This document shows, in pieces, positions 42,114 to 52,248 of a DNA stretch of 64,000 nucleotides (within the stretch, counting starts at the first letter, position 1; each line of letters opens with the position of its first letter). The notes below the pieces were generated by a model. The model was not told the DNA's origin. It searched no databases and saw only the letters and a list, made by a program, of their open reading frames with translations. Origin of the DNA: Pseudomonas sp. BGr12 (GTDB taxonomy: Bacteria > Pseudomonadota > Gammaproteobacteria > Pseudomonadales > Pseudomonadaceae); NCBI RefSeq assembly GCF_030272895.1, contig NZ_JALRNF010000029.1:17307-81306 (forward strand), written 5' to 3'. Made by a program: the position numbers and the translations under genes.

Positions 42114-44129
42114 TCAACTCCCTTGACCGGACAATTGCGCCAACCGTTCAGACTCCCGCCCTGGCTCGAAGTACTGATTGACCAGGTCTCCTCCAGCGCC
42201 CCAGACCACATAACCAGGCGCCTGCTTGCGGGCGATGAACGCCGAGTTCACGATTGCAACGGAGGGTGCAGCAAAGGGAAGCCGCTTGATTGAATACAGC
42301 TCGACCACGTCGCGCTGCAGTAACGCCTGCAAGTCGGCAGGCACCTCACCTGCGCCCCCTTGCGCGAGGGTCGCCCCCCAGCCGATGAATGCCCCCTGCA
42401 CAACGCCCTGGCGAGCCAGAACGCCATAGGAGCGATTGGTACAGTAGACCGCATCGATGAGGCTGGCCTCCAGAACCTGCCGGGTCGCCTGGGGAAGGGT
42501 ACCCCCGGCGGCCGTTTGTCCCCAGACGTGTACGGCCTCGGTCAAACCGAACTCATCTCGCGCCAACAAGAAGAAACTGGAGTCGTTGCTGTGCAGGCTG
42601 ACTTCACCATCCACCGTGATCAACCGCGAGCTGGAGCGCCTGACGACGCTCTCGCAGGTGCAGCCCGGGCTGGCATGCGGTGTTCTTGGCGCAAGCTGCA
42701 GCAATCGCTCAGCAACCCGCCATTTCTCGAAAAGTTGTTCGATTCCAGGCTTGCAGCCGCTGTTTTCCAAGGCCCGCTGTGCGTCGAGCAACACCGGCTC
42801 CGCGTCAGTTGGCGTATTACCCCCATAGCCCACGGTGCCCCAGGCAGCCGCCTGGCCAAACGCATTGACCATACAGAACGCCCAGGCCGCGGCAACGCAC
42901 ATCACAATATTGCCGCGGGCATTGAGCTGCTGGGCCTCTGCCGAGAGCACGCCGCCATGGGCCGCATTACCCCAGACGACGACCCGTCCCGACTTGGTGA
43001 TCACGCAGAACGCATTACGCGCGGCGATCACATGCCTGACGCCCCCGCCGATCATGATGGTTTCTATTTGCTGCGCGGTCAGCGTTCCACCACCATCTTT
43101 ATTGCCCCAGGCAACAATATTCAGTTCATTCGGATCGCCCCGGCGCAGCGGGCCGATCGCGCAAAACGCCGACGCCGTGGCATAGATCTCGGTAACCCGC
43201 ATCTGATCCAGGTACTGCCGGGTTTCAGCGTCTATGGTCCCGCCACCAAGTCCAAGCCCCCAAGCGTGGACATAGCTGTCCGTCGTGCGTACCGCAAAGG
43301 CGGTTTCAGTGGCATAGATGGCCTGTGGCAGATCGAACAGCAACTCTCGTTGAACCGCGTCAGGCACCCGACCACCATTGGCAGCATTACCCAGTGCACC
43401 GATCTTGTTGGCCGCTGGCGGGGGATTGTTGTAGATGAACGCCAAGGCCGAGCCATTGCTGTACACCGACTTGATGTTACGAGTGCCCACCTCTGGCGGT
43501 AATGTGGTCATCCAGGGTCCCCACACCAGCAACTGATTGGTGCCGGCATTGCTGACCACTGCCCCGAAGTCACTGCCCGTGGAGAACAACCGTACTGCCG
43601 GATTGTTCTGTAGAAGCCGTTGAATATCGGCAGGAATGTTCGCGCCAAAGTCATTGCGTCCCAGGGCGAATACATTCTGGGCAAGCCCATCCTGTAACGC
43701 CAGGGCGCCGGCACTGGACACCAGCAGACGATCCGTCGGCTCCCGCTCATACATGGAAAAGCTCCCGTCCTGAGACAGGAAGCTGCCCTCCATTTCTCTC
43801 GGCGAGATACCCTGGAAGTCATCGTAGACCTGCAGCGTGTTCGACCAGGTCTCCAGCCCCAGCTCCTCGCTCACGGCCCGAGGCGTCACGGAAAACTGCA
43901 GGTATTTGCCCAGGTGCTCCGCTGTCAGGGTCAGGCCCAACGTACTGGCCCCCGGGACGCCATCGATGTACCAACGATACACGGAGTCCTCTTCCGGGTT
44001 CTGTGCGTCATTGACATAGATGTAGCTGCCGCTGACCGTTCCGCCGACACGTGGCTCACCTATGATCGCCACGTTGTTGGCGACGGGAGCCGCCATCGGC
44101 GCCTCAGAAGTTTTTTGCTGTTCGCTCAT
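42114..44129 (-). CDS. Ig-like / RCC1-like repeat protein, middle gene
   Basis: The 671-residue protein parallels the 654-residue one: an Ig-like N-terminus (GGTVSGSYIYVNDA, SVYRWYIDGVPG, GKYLQFSVTPRAVSEELG), the junction DDFQGISPREMEG, repeats such as FAVRTTDSYVHAWGLGLGGG, and the tail VVELYSIKRLPF, YVVWGAGGDLVNQYFEPG. It lacks the polyproline tract and has a Cys-containing insertion (SPGCTCESVV) in the late repeats. The ATG at 44129 has GAGGAACGAGTC before it and lies 10 bp after the upstream stop; a start at 44165 would lie inside the upstream gene. No signal peptide. Confidence 0.85.
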   Translation of the reverse strand: MSEQQKTSEAPMAAPVANNVAIIGEPRVGGTVSGSYIYVNDAQNPEEDSVYRWYIDGVPGASTLGLTLTAEHLGKYLQFSVTPRAVSEELGLETWSNTLQVYDDFQGISPREMEGSFLSQDGSFSMYEREPTDRLLVSSAGALALQDGLAQNVFALGRNDFGANIPADIQRLLQNNPAVRLFSTGSDFGAVVSNAGTNQLLVWGPWMTTLPPEVGTRNIKSVYSNGSALAFIYNNPPPAANKIGALGNAANGGRVPDAVQRELLFDLPQAIYATETAFAVRTTDSYVHAWGLGLGGGTIDAETRQYLDQMRVTEIYATASAFCAIGPLRRGDPNELNIVAWGNKDGGGTLTAQQIETIMIGGGVRHVIAARNAFCVITKSGRVVVWGNAAHGGVLSAEAQQLNARGNIVMCVAAAWAFCMVNAFGQAAAWGTVGYGGNTPTDAEPVLLDAQRALENSGCKPGIEQLFEKWRVAERLLQLAPRTPHASPGCTCESVVRRSSSRLITVDGEVSLHSNDSSFFLLARDEFGLTEAVHVWGQTAAGGTLPQATRQVLEASLIDAVYCTNRSYGVLARQGVVQGAFIGWGATLAQGGAGEVPADLQALLQRDVVELYSIKRLPFAAPSVAIVNSAFIARKQAPGYVVWGAGGDLVNQYFEPGRESERLAQLSGQGS

Positions 44130-44139
44130 GACTCGTTCC

Positions 44140-46554
44140 TCATTGACCATCGATAACGACTTCAAGCCCTACCCTTACCACTGCCTGGTAATAACTCACC
44201 TGACCCTGGACCTCGCTGAAGTCCGGAGCATTCTCTCCCCGGCCACTGACCTGACCGGCCTCGCTCAAGCCCAGCAAGGTGCTGCCGGCCTGGTAGATGC
44301 AGTGGGTCTGTGCCGGCATCGCGTCTCCCGAGGTACGTCCCCAGGACAGCCAAGAGCGATCCTCGCGCAAGGCGGCAAAACCGCCATAGGTGGCGGTCAG
44401 GGTCAGTACATTGCGCAATCCCGCCGGCACGTTTGCACCTTCTGCCGCCTGCCCCCAGGCATGGACGGTGGTGTCCTCGAGCAACACGGCGAACGCCGAC
44501 GATGCCCCCAACAGGTAAACCGGTGCCGAGGGTGGAGGCGCCGGTTGTTGTCCGCCGAACTGCGGGTCGCCCCAGCAATGGATCCGGCCTTGGCCGTCAA
44601 TGGCGGCGAAGGCGCGGCTGGTCGAAGCCAGTTGGCGAACGTCGACCAGACCTGCAGGCACCAGCCCGCCCTGACTGTGATCGCCCCAGGCGTGCACGCG
44701 GCCATCGGGCAAGAGTGCGGCGAAGGCACCATTGCTGGCGTACAGGCGCACGGCCCCTTGGGCAGCAACAACCAGCCCCGGCGTAATGCCGACTCCTTCA
44801 CCCCAGCAGTAAACCCGGCCATCAACCTGACGCGTGGCAAACCCCGCATCGGCGCCAATGATCTGCTCGACGTTACGCAAGTTGGCCTTGATGCCCGCCG
44901 GTATCTCCCCTCCGGCGCCCGACTCTCCCCATGCCTCCACCCGCCCGTTACCCAGCAGCGCGGCAAAGGCCCTGCCTGCGCCCGCGACCACCTGCACATT
45001 GACAAGGTTGGGCACGACATCAGGAGGGATGCTCCCGCCAAACCCATCCACGCCCCAGGCCCTGACTTCGCCGCTGCGGGTCAAAGCCGCATACGCCTGA
45101 CCACCGCCGCTGACATGCACGACGTCAGTGATACCCGGCGGCGGCAACAAGGGGCTGCCGGCCGCCGCCCAACCGAACAAGGTGCCGTCGTCTTTCACCA
45201 GGCAGCCGCTGTCATGGCTGCCCAGCAGCAACACGCCACTGACATTGCCCGGGCGCAATTCCAGAACTTCGGTGTCCGCCTCTGGGGAGCTGCGGTAGGA
45301 GACCTGCAACAGCTTTTCCGGGGCTGTGTCGATAAAGCTTTCGCCTGCCTCGCCCGCGGTGTCTCCCAGGTATTGCCAATGCACCGTGCCGGCACTGGCG
45401 CGGGCTACCAGCCGGGAAGGCGTAGCGTAGTAGTAGGGGCCCCGCGAGGAGCGCGCACCGAAGACCTCGAAACGCAGCCGAACCTCACCGATCACATGCA
45501 CCGTGACCTGTTCGGAAAAGCCGACATGCGCACCACTGCGACGCAACTCATAGGCTACCCGCGCCCGGCCATGAACAATGTCGAGGACCTTCTGGTTGGC
45601 CACTTCAAACACCAGGCCGTCCGCACCCTCGATCTCAAGTTCAAGGGTTTCGGACACCGGATTGCCGTCAGCATCAATGCCGTACCAGTGCAGGCGTACC
45701 ACGTCACCCGGAGCAAAATCAGGCGCAGGCGTTTCGACCCTGACCCTGGCCGCGCGACTGCCCAGCACAGCGACGTCGAGGAAGCCATCGACAGCGTCCA
45801 GCACCTCGGGCGCCGGCAGGTCACCTGCACGCACCACCACCTTGATCAATGTGCCTGGCGAGTGTCCGGACCAGTTGTTGACCTCGTCGTGAACCTCGTA
45901 GACCAGCGGCAGCGCCTCTCTGTCGCCGGCCTTGAGGATGATCTCCGCGGGCACGGTGATGACCACCGGCGCCAGCGGGTCATCGATGACTACTTGCTGG
46001 CGTACCGCCACGCCACCCCAGTACAGGGTGATCCACTGGACGGGCGTGCGGTTGGCGAATGGCGGGATCGTCACCTCGACGCCAGCCGCCAGGTGCTCCG
46101 GGCCCACGCCAAAGCGGGCGATTTCGTCGGGCACCAGCGGTGCTTCCAGGCCATCGCTGATGCCGGTGTCCGGGTCCGGTTCGACGCCGCCTGGGCGGTC
46201 GAGCTTGATCAGCAAGCGGTAACGTTCGGAGGGCTGGGTGTTGATGTCGGTGACGCTGTAGTGGATCGCCAGGGTGCGGGCAAACAGGTGCCGACGTTCG
46301 ATCGACAGCAGCACGTCCTGGTTGTCCTCGCCCTCGAGAATCGGCCGGATCAGCAGCGGCTCGGGATCGTCATCGAGGTACAGCGCCAGGCGTTGGCCGG
46401 GGGCCATGTCCAGCCAGGCGTAGACCAGGATGGCCAGGTCTTCGCCGACATCGGCAATGCCGATGCCACCATCAAAGCCGTCCAGCTCCCTGGCCTTGAG
46501 TACCAGCGGGGGATGCAACGGGGGTCGCTCGACACTCACGGCTTGGTTTGCCAT
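44140..46554 (-). CDS. Ig-like plus RCC1-like propeller protein, first gene
   Basis: The 804-residue protein has an N-terminal half (to about 340) homologous to the start of the 2092-residue protein at 10156 (GFDGGIGI, KLDRPGGVEPDP, HLAAGVEVTIPP, LYWGGVAV, EIILKAGD, YEVHDEVN). From about 430 on there are around eight RCC1-like repeats of 40-50 residues: 'AFAALxxxGRVxAWGxxxxGGxIPxG'. So this gene links the Ig-array type to the propeller type. No signal peptide, no membrane segment. Three-gene operon with spacing of 10 and 3 bp. The function is unknown; eukaryotic RCC1 propellers bind proteins, so a binding or host-interaction role can be guessed only. Confidence 0.87.
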   Translation of the reverse strand: MANQAVSVERPPLHPPLVLKARELDGFDGGIGIADVGEDLAILVYAWLDMAPGQRLALYLDDDPEPLLIRPILEGEDNQDVLLSIERRHLFARTLAIHYSVTDINTQPSERYRLLIKLDRPGGVEPDPDTGISDGLEAPLVPDEIARFGVGPEHLAAGVEVTIPPFANRTPVQWITLYWGGVAVRQQVVIDDPLAPVVITVPAEIILKAGDREALPLVYEVHDEVNNWSGHSPGTLIKVVVRAGDLPAPEVLDAVDGFLDVAVLGSRAARVRVETPAPDFAPGDVVRLHWYGIDADGNPVSETLELEIEGADGLVFEVANQKVLDIVHGRARVAYELRRSGAHVGFSEQVTVHVIGEVRLRFEVFGARSSRGPYYYATPSRLVARASAGTVHWQYLGDTAGEAGESFIDTAPEKLLQVSYRSSPEADTEVLELRPGNVSGVLLLGSHDSGCLVKDDGTLFGWAAAGSPLLPPPGITDVVHVSGGGQAYAALTRSGEVRAWGVDGFGGSIPPDVVPNLVNVQVVAGAGRAFAALLGNGRVEAWGESGAGGEIPAGIKANLRNVEQIIGADAGFATRQVDGRVYCWGEGVGITPGLVVAAQGAVRLYASNGAFAALLPDGRVHAWGDHSQGGLVPAGLVDVRQLASTSRAFAAIDGQGRIHCWGDPQFGGQQPAPPPSAPVYLLGASSAFAVLLEDTTVHAWGQAAEGANVPAGLRNVLTLTATYGGFAALREDRSWLSWGRTSGDAMPAQTHCIYQAGSTLLGLSEAGQVSGRGENAPDFSEVQGQVSYYQAVVRVGLEVVIDGQ

Positions 46555-46630
46555 CGTTCGCTCCTGCTAATCTCAAGCCACGGGAAATGTGGTTCGAGGC
46601 AGAGTTAGCGCCCTATGGCGGTGGTCCGTA

Positions 46631-46650
46631 AACTGATAGAAATGACAGGT
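46631..46650 (-). promoter_or_regulatory. TGACAG direct-repeat element, operon copy
   Basis: AACTGATAGAAATGACAGGT, 77-96 bp upstream of the 804-residue protein start, matches 16549-16568 at 17 of 20 positions. The second half is an exact TGACAG, the first TGATAG. It also lies just upstream of the divergent yejA-like gene. Confidence 0.6.
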
Positions 46651-46681
46651 ACAAAAGCCCAGAACCTCAGGTTAACCTCCG

Positions 46682-48526
46682 ATGCGGACAACCCTATCCG
46701 GTGCCATGCTGGCCTTTGCCCTGCTCCTGGCGCTGCCCACGGCAGCGGCGCCACAACACGCCCTGACGGTGTACGGCGAAGCGCCGCGCTACAGCGCGGG
46801 GTTCCAGCACTTCGCCTACGCCAACCCGGACGCCCGCAAAGGCGGCAGCCTGCGTCGCTCGGCCATCGAGATCGGCCAGTTCGACCACATCATTCCCTAT
46901 ATCGACAAGGGCATCGGCGTCGCCGAAGTCGACGGCTGGCTGTATTCGCCACTGGCGGTGCGCTCGCAGGATGAGCCCTACACCGTCTACGGCCTGGTCG
47001 CCCGCCAACTGGAACGCGACCCCGACGGCCTGTGGCTGCGTTTCTACCTCGACCCACGCGCGCGTTTTGCCGACGGCCAGCCGATCCGCGCCGAGGATGT
47101 GCGCTACACCTTCGAGCTGCTGATGCACCAGGGCAACCTCAAATACCGCACCCAGTTCGCCGATGTCGAACGGGTAGAAATCGAAGGTCCCCGGCAGATT
47201 CGTTTTCACTTCAAGAACAACCAGAACCGCACCCTGCCCCTGGACCTGGCCACCTTGCCGGTGCTGCCCGAGCACTGGTGGAAGGATCGCGACTTCGCCA
47301 GCGGTGGCGGCTTCGAGGCGCCTTTGGGCAGCGGGCCGTACCGCATCGGGCAGATCGACAACGGTCGCAGCATCACCTTCGAGCGCGACCCCACCTGGTG
47401 GGCGAAGGAGCTGCCGGTCAACCGCGGCCGCTACAATTTCGACCGCCTGCGGATCGAGTACTTCGGCGACACCGAGGTAGCGCGCCAGGTGCTGCGCGGC
47501 GGCAGCTTCGACTACAACCGCGAGTTCTCCGCCACCGGCTACACCATCGGCTACGACAGCCCGGCCCTGGACGATGGCCGCCTGCAGCGCGCGCACCTGG
47601 GCAAGGAGGCGCCGCAGACCGCCCAAGGCTTTGTCTTCAACCTGCAGCGACCGGTGTTCAAGGACCGCCGGGTGCGCCAGGCGCTGGCCCTGCTGTGGGA
47701 CTTCGAGTGGAGCAACCGGCAGATGATGCGCAACCTGTACATCCGCCAGCAGAGCTTTTTCTCCAACAGCGCCCTGGCCGCCCGCGCCCTGCCCGACGCC
47801 GGCGAACTGGCGCTGCTCGAACCCTTGCGCGACCAAGTGCCGGCCGAAGTCTTCACCGAGGTGTTCGAAGCGCCGCGCACCGACGGCTCGGGGATTATCC
47901 GCGACAAGCAGTTGCAGGCCCTGGCGTTGTTGCAGGACGCAGGCTGGAAGCCCGAGGGCGATCAACTGGTGAACGCCGAAGGCGAACCCCTGCGCTTTAC
48001 CTTCCTCAACGGCCAGGCCGGCTTCGAGCGCCTGCTGTTGCCGTGGAAGCGCACCCTGGCGCAGATCGGCATCACCCTTGAGATCCGCCGCATCGACGCC
48101 TCGCAGTACATCAACCGGCTGATGGAGCGCGACTACGACATGATCGTCACCGGCTACCCGGTGTCGCCGTCCCCCGGCCTTGAGTTGTACAACTTCTTCG
48201 GTTCGGCAGCGGCCAAGGACCCGGGCTCGAACAACTACATGGTGCTGCAGAATCCTGCGGTCGACCGCCTGATCGACGGCCTGGTCAAGGCCAGCACCCA
48301 GGCCGACATGCTGCGCCATGCCCATGCCCTGGACCGGGTGCTGCAGTGGAACTACTACTGGATTCCCAACTACTACCCACCGGGCTCCTCCACCGTCTGG
48401 TGGAACCGCTTCGGTCTGCCCAAGGTCCAGGCCAGCAACGATGAAGGCCTGGACAGCTGGTGGGAAGTCAGCCCCACGGCATTGACCAACGCGCAGATGG
48501 CCGAGCGCCTGAAGGAGCAGCCATGA
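46682..48526 (+). CDS. yejA: Oligopeptide/microcin-type ABC binding protein, YejA-like
   Basis: The 614-residue protein has a signal peptide ([21 protein letters not shown], mature start near [10 protein letters not shown]) and the SBP_bac_5 fold: [15 protein letters not shown] at the start, [34 protein letters not shown]. YejA-type proteins bind peptides, including microcin C in E. coli. It overlaps by four bases (ATGA) with the yejB-like gene. The ribosome site is weak, AGG being 12 bases away. The final part, [18 protein letters not shown], is intact. Confidence 0.88.
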   Translation: MRTTLSGAMLAFALLLALPTAAAPQHALTVYGEAPRYSAGFQHFAYANPDARKGGSLRRSAIEIGQFDHIIPYIDKGIGVAEVDGWLYSPLAVRSQDEPYTVYGLVARQLERDPDGLWLRFYLDPRARFADGQPIRAEDVRYTFELLMHQGNLKYRTQFADVERVEIEGPRQIRFHFKNNQNRTLPLDLATLPVLPEHWWKDRDFASGGGFEAPLGSGPYRIGQIDNGRSITFERDPTWWAKELPVNRGRYNFDRLRIEYFGDTEVARQVLRGGSFDYNREFSATGYTIGYDSPALDDGRLQRAHLGKEAPQTAQGFVFNLQRPVFKDRRVRQALALLWDFEWSNRQMMRNLYIRQQSFFSNSALAARALPDAGELALLEPLRDQVPAEVFTEVFEAPRTDGSGIIRDKQLQALALLQDAGWKPEGDQLVNAEGEPLRFTFLNGQAGFERLLLPWKRTLAQIGITLEIRRIDASQYINRLMERDYDMIVTGYPVSPSPGLELYNFFGSAAAKDPGSNNYMVLQNPAVDRLIDGLVKASTQADMLRHAHALDRVLQWNYYWIPNYYPPGSSTVWWNRFGLPKVQASNDEGLDSWWEVSPTALTNAQMAERLKEQP

Positions 48527-49581
48527 CCGTTTACATCCTGCGCCGCCTGCTGCTGATCGTGCCGACCCTGTTGATCATCCTGCTGGTCAACTTCGTCATC
48601 GTCCAGGCCGCCCCCGGGGGGCCGGTGGAACAGGCCATCGCCCGCCTGCAGGGCATCGGTGGCGGTGCGCCGGGTGCCAGTGCCGAGACGCTGCACAGCA
48701 GCTCCCGGGCCAGCCGTGGCCTTGACCCCAAGCTGATCGAGGACATCAAGCGCCAGTATGGCTTCGACAAGTCCGCACCCGAGCGGCTGTGGTTGATGCT
48801 CACCCAATACGCCCGCCTGGATTTCGGCACCAGCTTCTTTCGCGGCGCCAAGGTCACCGACCTGATCCTGGAGAAGATGCCGGTGACCCTGTCGCTGGGC
48901 TTCTGGGCCACCCTGATCACCTACCTGGTGTCGATCCCCCTGGGCATCCGCAAGGCTGTGCGCCATGGCAGCGCCTTCGACGCCTGGAGCAGCAGCCTGA
49001 TCGTGATCGGCTACGCCCTGCCGTCGTTCCTGTTCGCCCTGCTGCTGATCGTGGTGTTCGCCGGCGGCACGTCGCTGAACTGGTTTCCGGTGCGCGGGCT
49101 GGTGTCGGAGAACTTCGACCAGTTGAGCCTGCTGGGCAAGCTGGCCGACTATTTCTGGCACCTGGTGCTGCCGGTCGGCGCCCTGGTGATCGGCGGCTTC
49201 GCCACCCTGACCCTGCTGACCAAGAACGCCTTTCTCAACGAGATCACCCGCCAGTACGTGATCACCGCCCGGGCCAAGGGCCTGAGCGAGCGCCGGGTGC
49301 TGTACGGCCATGTATTTCGCAACGCCATTCTGCTGGTGGTGGCCGGCATTCCCCAGGCGCTGATCAGCGTGTTCTTCGCCGGCTCCCTGCTGATCGAGGT
49401 GATCTTCTCCCTCGATGGCCTGGGGCGCCTGAGCTATGAGGCGGCCGTGTCGCGGGACTACCCGGTGGTGTTCGGCTCGCTGTTCATCTTCACCTTGTTC
49501 GGTCTGCTGATCCGTCTGGTGGGCGACTTGTGCTACACCCTGGTCGATCCGCGCATCGACTTTGCCACGAGGGCACATTGA
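48523..49581 (+). CDS. yejB: ABC transporter inner-membrane permease, YejB-like
   Basis: The 352-residue permease has about six membrane segments, an N-terminal helix ([21 protein letters not shown]) and the EAA loop [21 protein letters not shown] that contacts the ATPase. It pairs with the next gene product to form the oligopeptide channel. Start ATG overlaps the yejA stop; its own stop shares one base with the yejE start (TGATG). Confidence 0.9.
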   Translation: MTVYILRRLLLIVPTLLIILLVNFVIVQAAPGGPVEQAIARLQGIGGGAPGASAETLHSSSRASRGLDPKLIEDIKRQYGFDKSAPERLWLMLTQYARLDFGTSFFRGAKVTDLILEKMPVTLSLGFWATLITYLVSIPLGIRKAVRHGSAFDAWSSSLIVIGYALPSFLFALLLIVVFAGGTSLNWFPVRGLVSENFDQLSLLGKLADYFWHLVLPVGALVIGGFATLTLLTKNAFLNEITRQYVITARAKGLSERRVLYGHVFRNAILLVVAGIPQALISVFFAGSLLIEVIFSLDGLGRLSYEAAVSRDYPVVFGSLFIFTLFGLLIRLVGDLCYTLVDPRIDFATRAH

Positions 49582-50603
49582 TGTTCAGCCTGTCGCCAGT
49601 TTCGCGCAGACGCCTGCAGCGCTTTCGACGCAATCGCCGTGGCTGGTACTCGCTATGGATGTTTGGCGTGCTGCTGGTGCTGAGCCTGGGCGCGGAGCTG
49701 GTGGCCAATGACAAGCCGCTGCTGCTGGGCTACCAGGGTCAGTTGTATTTTCCGGCATTCAAGCGCTACACCGAGCAGGCCTTCGGCGGCCAGTTGCCGT
49801 TCCAGCCCGACTACCGCAGCCAGTACGTGCAGACGCTGATCAAGGACCAGGGCGGCTGGATGCTGTTCGCCCCGGTGCCGTTCAGCGCCGACACGCCCAA
49901 CTATGACCTGCAGCAACCCACCCCCAGCCCGCCCACCGCAGTGAACTGGCTGGGCACCGACGACCAGGCCCGGGATGTGCTGGCACGGGTGCTGTACGGC
50001 ACCCGGGTGTCGATCCTATTCGCCCTGGCCCTGACCTTGATCAGCACACTGATCGGCATTGCCGCCGGGGCCCTGCAGGGCTACCACGGTGGCTGGGTCG
50101 ACCTGATCGGCCAGCGCCTGCTGGAGGTCTGGTCGGGCTTGCCGGTGCTCTACCTGCTGATCATCCTCAGCGGCTTCGTCGAACCGAATTTCTGGTGGCT
50201 GCTGGGGATCATGGCGCTGTTTTCCTGGCTGGCGCTGGTGGACGTGGTGCGTGCCGAGTTCCTCCGTGGGCGCAACCTGGAGTACGTGCAGGCCGCCCGC
50301 GCCCTGGGCCTGCCCGACCGCTGGGTGATCCTGCGGCACATCCTGCCCAATGCCATGAACGCCACCCTGACCTACCTGCCGTTCATCCTTACCGGCGCCA
50401 TCACCACCCTCACCGCCCTGGACTTCCTCGGCTTCGGCATGCCCGCCGGCAGCGCCTCGCTGGGCGAGCTGGTCAACCAGGGCAAGCAGAACCTGCAGGC
50501 GCCGTGGCTGGGCTTTACCGCGTTCTTCGCCCTGGCCCTGATCCTGTCGCTGCTGGTATTCATTGGCGATGCCTTGCGCGAAGCCTTCGATCCACGGGCA
50601 TAA
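49581..50603 (+). CDS. yejE: ABC transporter inner-membrane permease, YejE-like
   Basis: The 340-residue permease has an N-terminal cytoplasmic extension rich in arginine, a first membrane helix (WYSLWMFGVLLVLSLGAEL), a large periplasmic loop (LGTDDQARDVLARVLYG marks its end) and five C-terminal helices with the EAA loop VQAARALGLPDRWVILRHIL. Together with YejB it completes the membrane pair. The usual next gene, the fused ATPase yejF, is absent: an unrelated sigma-54 activator follows 30 bp on. ATP supply must come from an ATPase coded elsewhere. Confidence 0.9.
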   Translation: MFSLSPVSRRRLQRFRRNRRGWYSLWMFGVLLVLSLGAELVANDKPLLLGYQGQLYFPAFKRYTEQAFGGQLPFQPDYRSQYVQTLIKDQGGWMLFAPVPFSADTPNYDLQQPTPSPPTAVNWLGTDDQARDVLARVLYGTRVSILFALALTLISTLIGIAAGALQGYHGGWVDLIGQRLLEVWSGLPVLYLLIILSGFVEPNFWWLLGIMALFSWLALVDVVRAEFLRGRNLEYVQAARALGLPDRWVILRHILPNAMNATLTYLPFILTGAITTLTALDFLGFGMPAGSASLGELVNQGKQNLQAPWLGFTAFFALALILSLLVFIGDALREAFDPRA

Positions 50604-50633
50604 TCGCAACCTTCACGTTTCAGGGAGCGGTGC

Positions 50634-52025
<1,392 letters not shown>

Positions 52026-52053
52026 CGAGACTGGTGTTTCTGATTTGAGATCG

Positions 52054-52112
52054 CCTCGCGGGGCAAGCCCGCTCCTACAACACCCTGTAGGAGCGGGCTT
52101 GCCCCGCGATCG
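52054..52112. repeat. REP pair
   Basis: CCTCGCGGGGCAAGCCCGCT and its inverse TGTAGGAGCGGGCTTGCCCC, five bases apart. It follows the activator gene and probably ends or stabilises its transcript. Confidence 0.9.
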
Positions 52113-52185
52113 CGCCCGTCTCCAAATAGAGACAAGCACGTACGAAAAATCATTTTAATCCTTATTAATCAACAACTTAACTACT

Positions 52186-52201
52186 TGGCACGATTCCCGC
52201 T
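52186..52201 (+). promoter_or_regulatory. Sigma-54 (-24/-12) promoter of the hydroxybutyrate genes
   Basis: TGGCACGATTCCCGCT matches the TGGCACG-N4-TTGCW consensus with the invariant GG and GC at correct spacing (only TT to CC in the -12 half). It stands 48 bp before the permease ATG and just after the gene of a sigma-54 activator. Confidence 0.85.
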
Positions 52202-52215
52202 ATCTCCAGCGAACC

Positions 52216-52228
52216 AACAAAAACAAGA
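52216..52228 (+). promoter_or_regulatory. CA motif (possible Hfq/Crc site) in the permease leader
   Basis: AACAAAAACAAGA precedes the AAGGAG ribosome site of the permease gene by about ten bases. It may give carbon catabolite repression on top of sigma-54 control. Confidence 0.5.
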
Positions 52229-52248
52229 TGCACCCAAGGAGACACTCG

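Noticed and set aside
40146..46554. Operon as Tc toxin or Rhs locus
   Set aside because: No YD repeats, no TcA/TcB-type core motifs and no variable toxin end seen; RCC1-like repeats alone do not support it.
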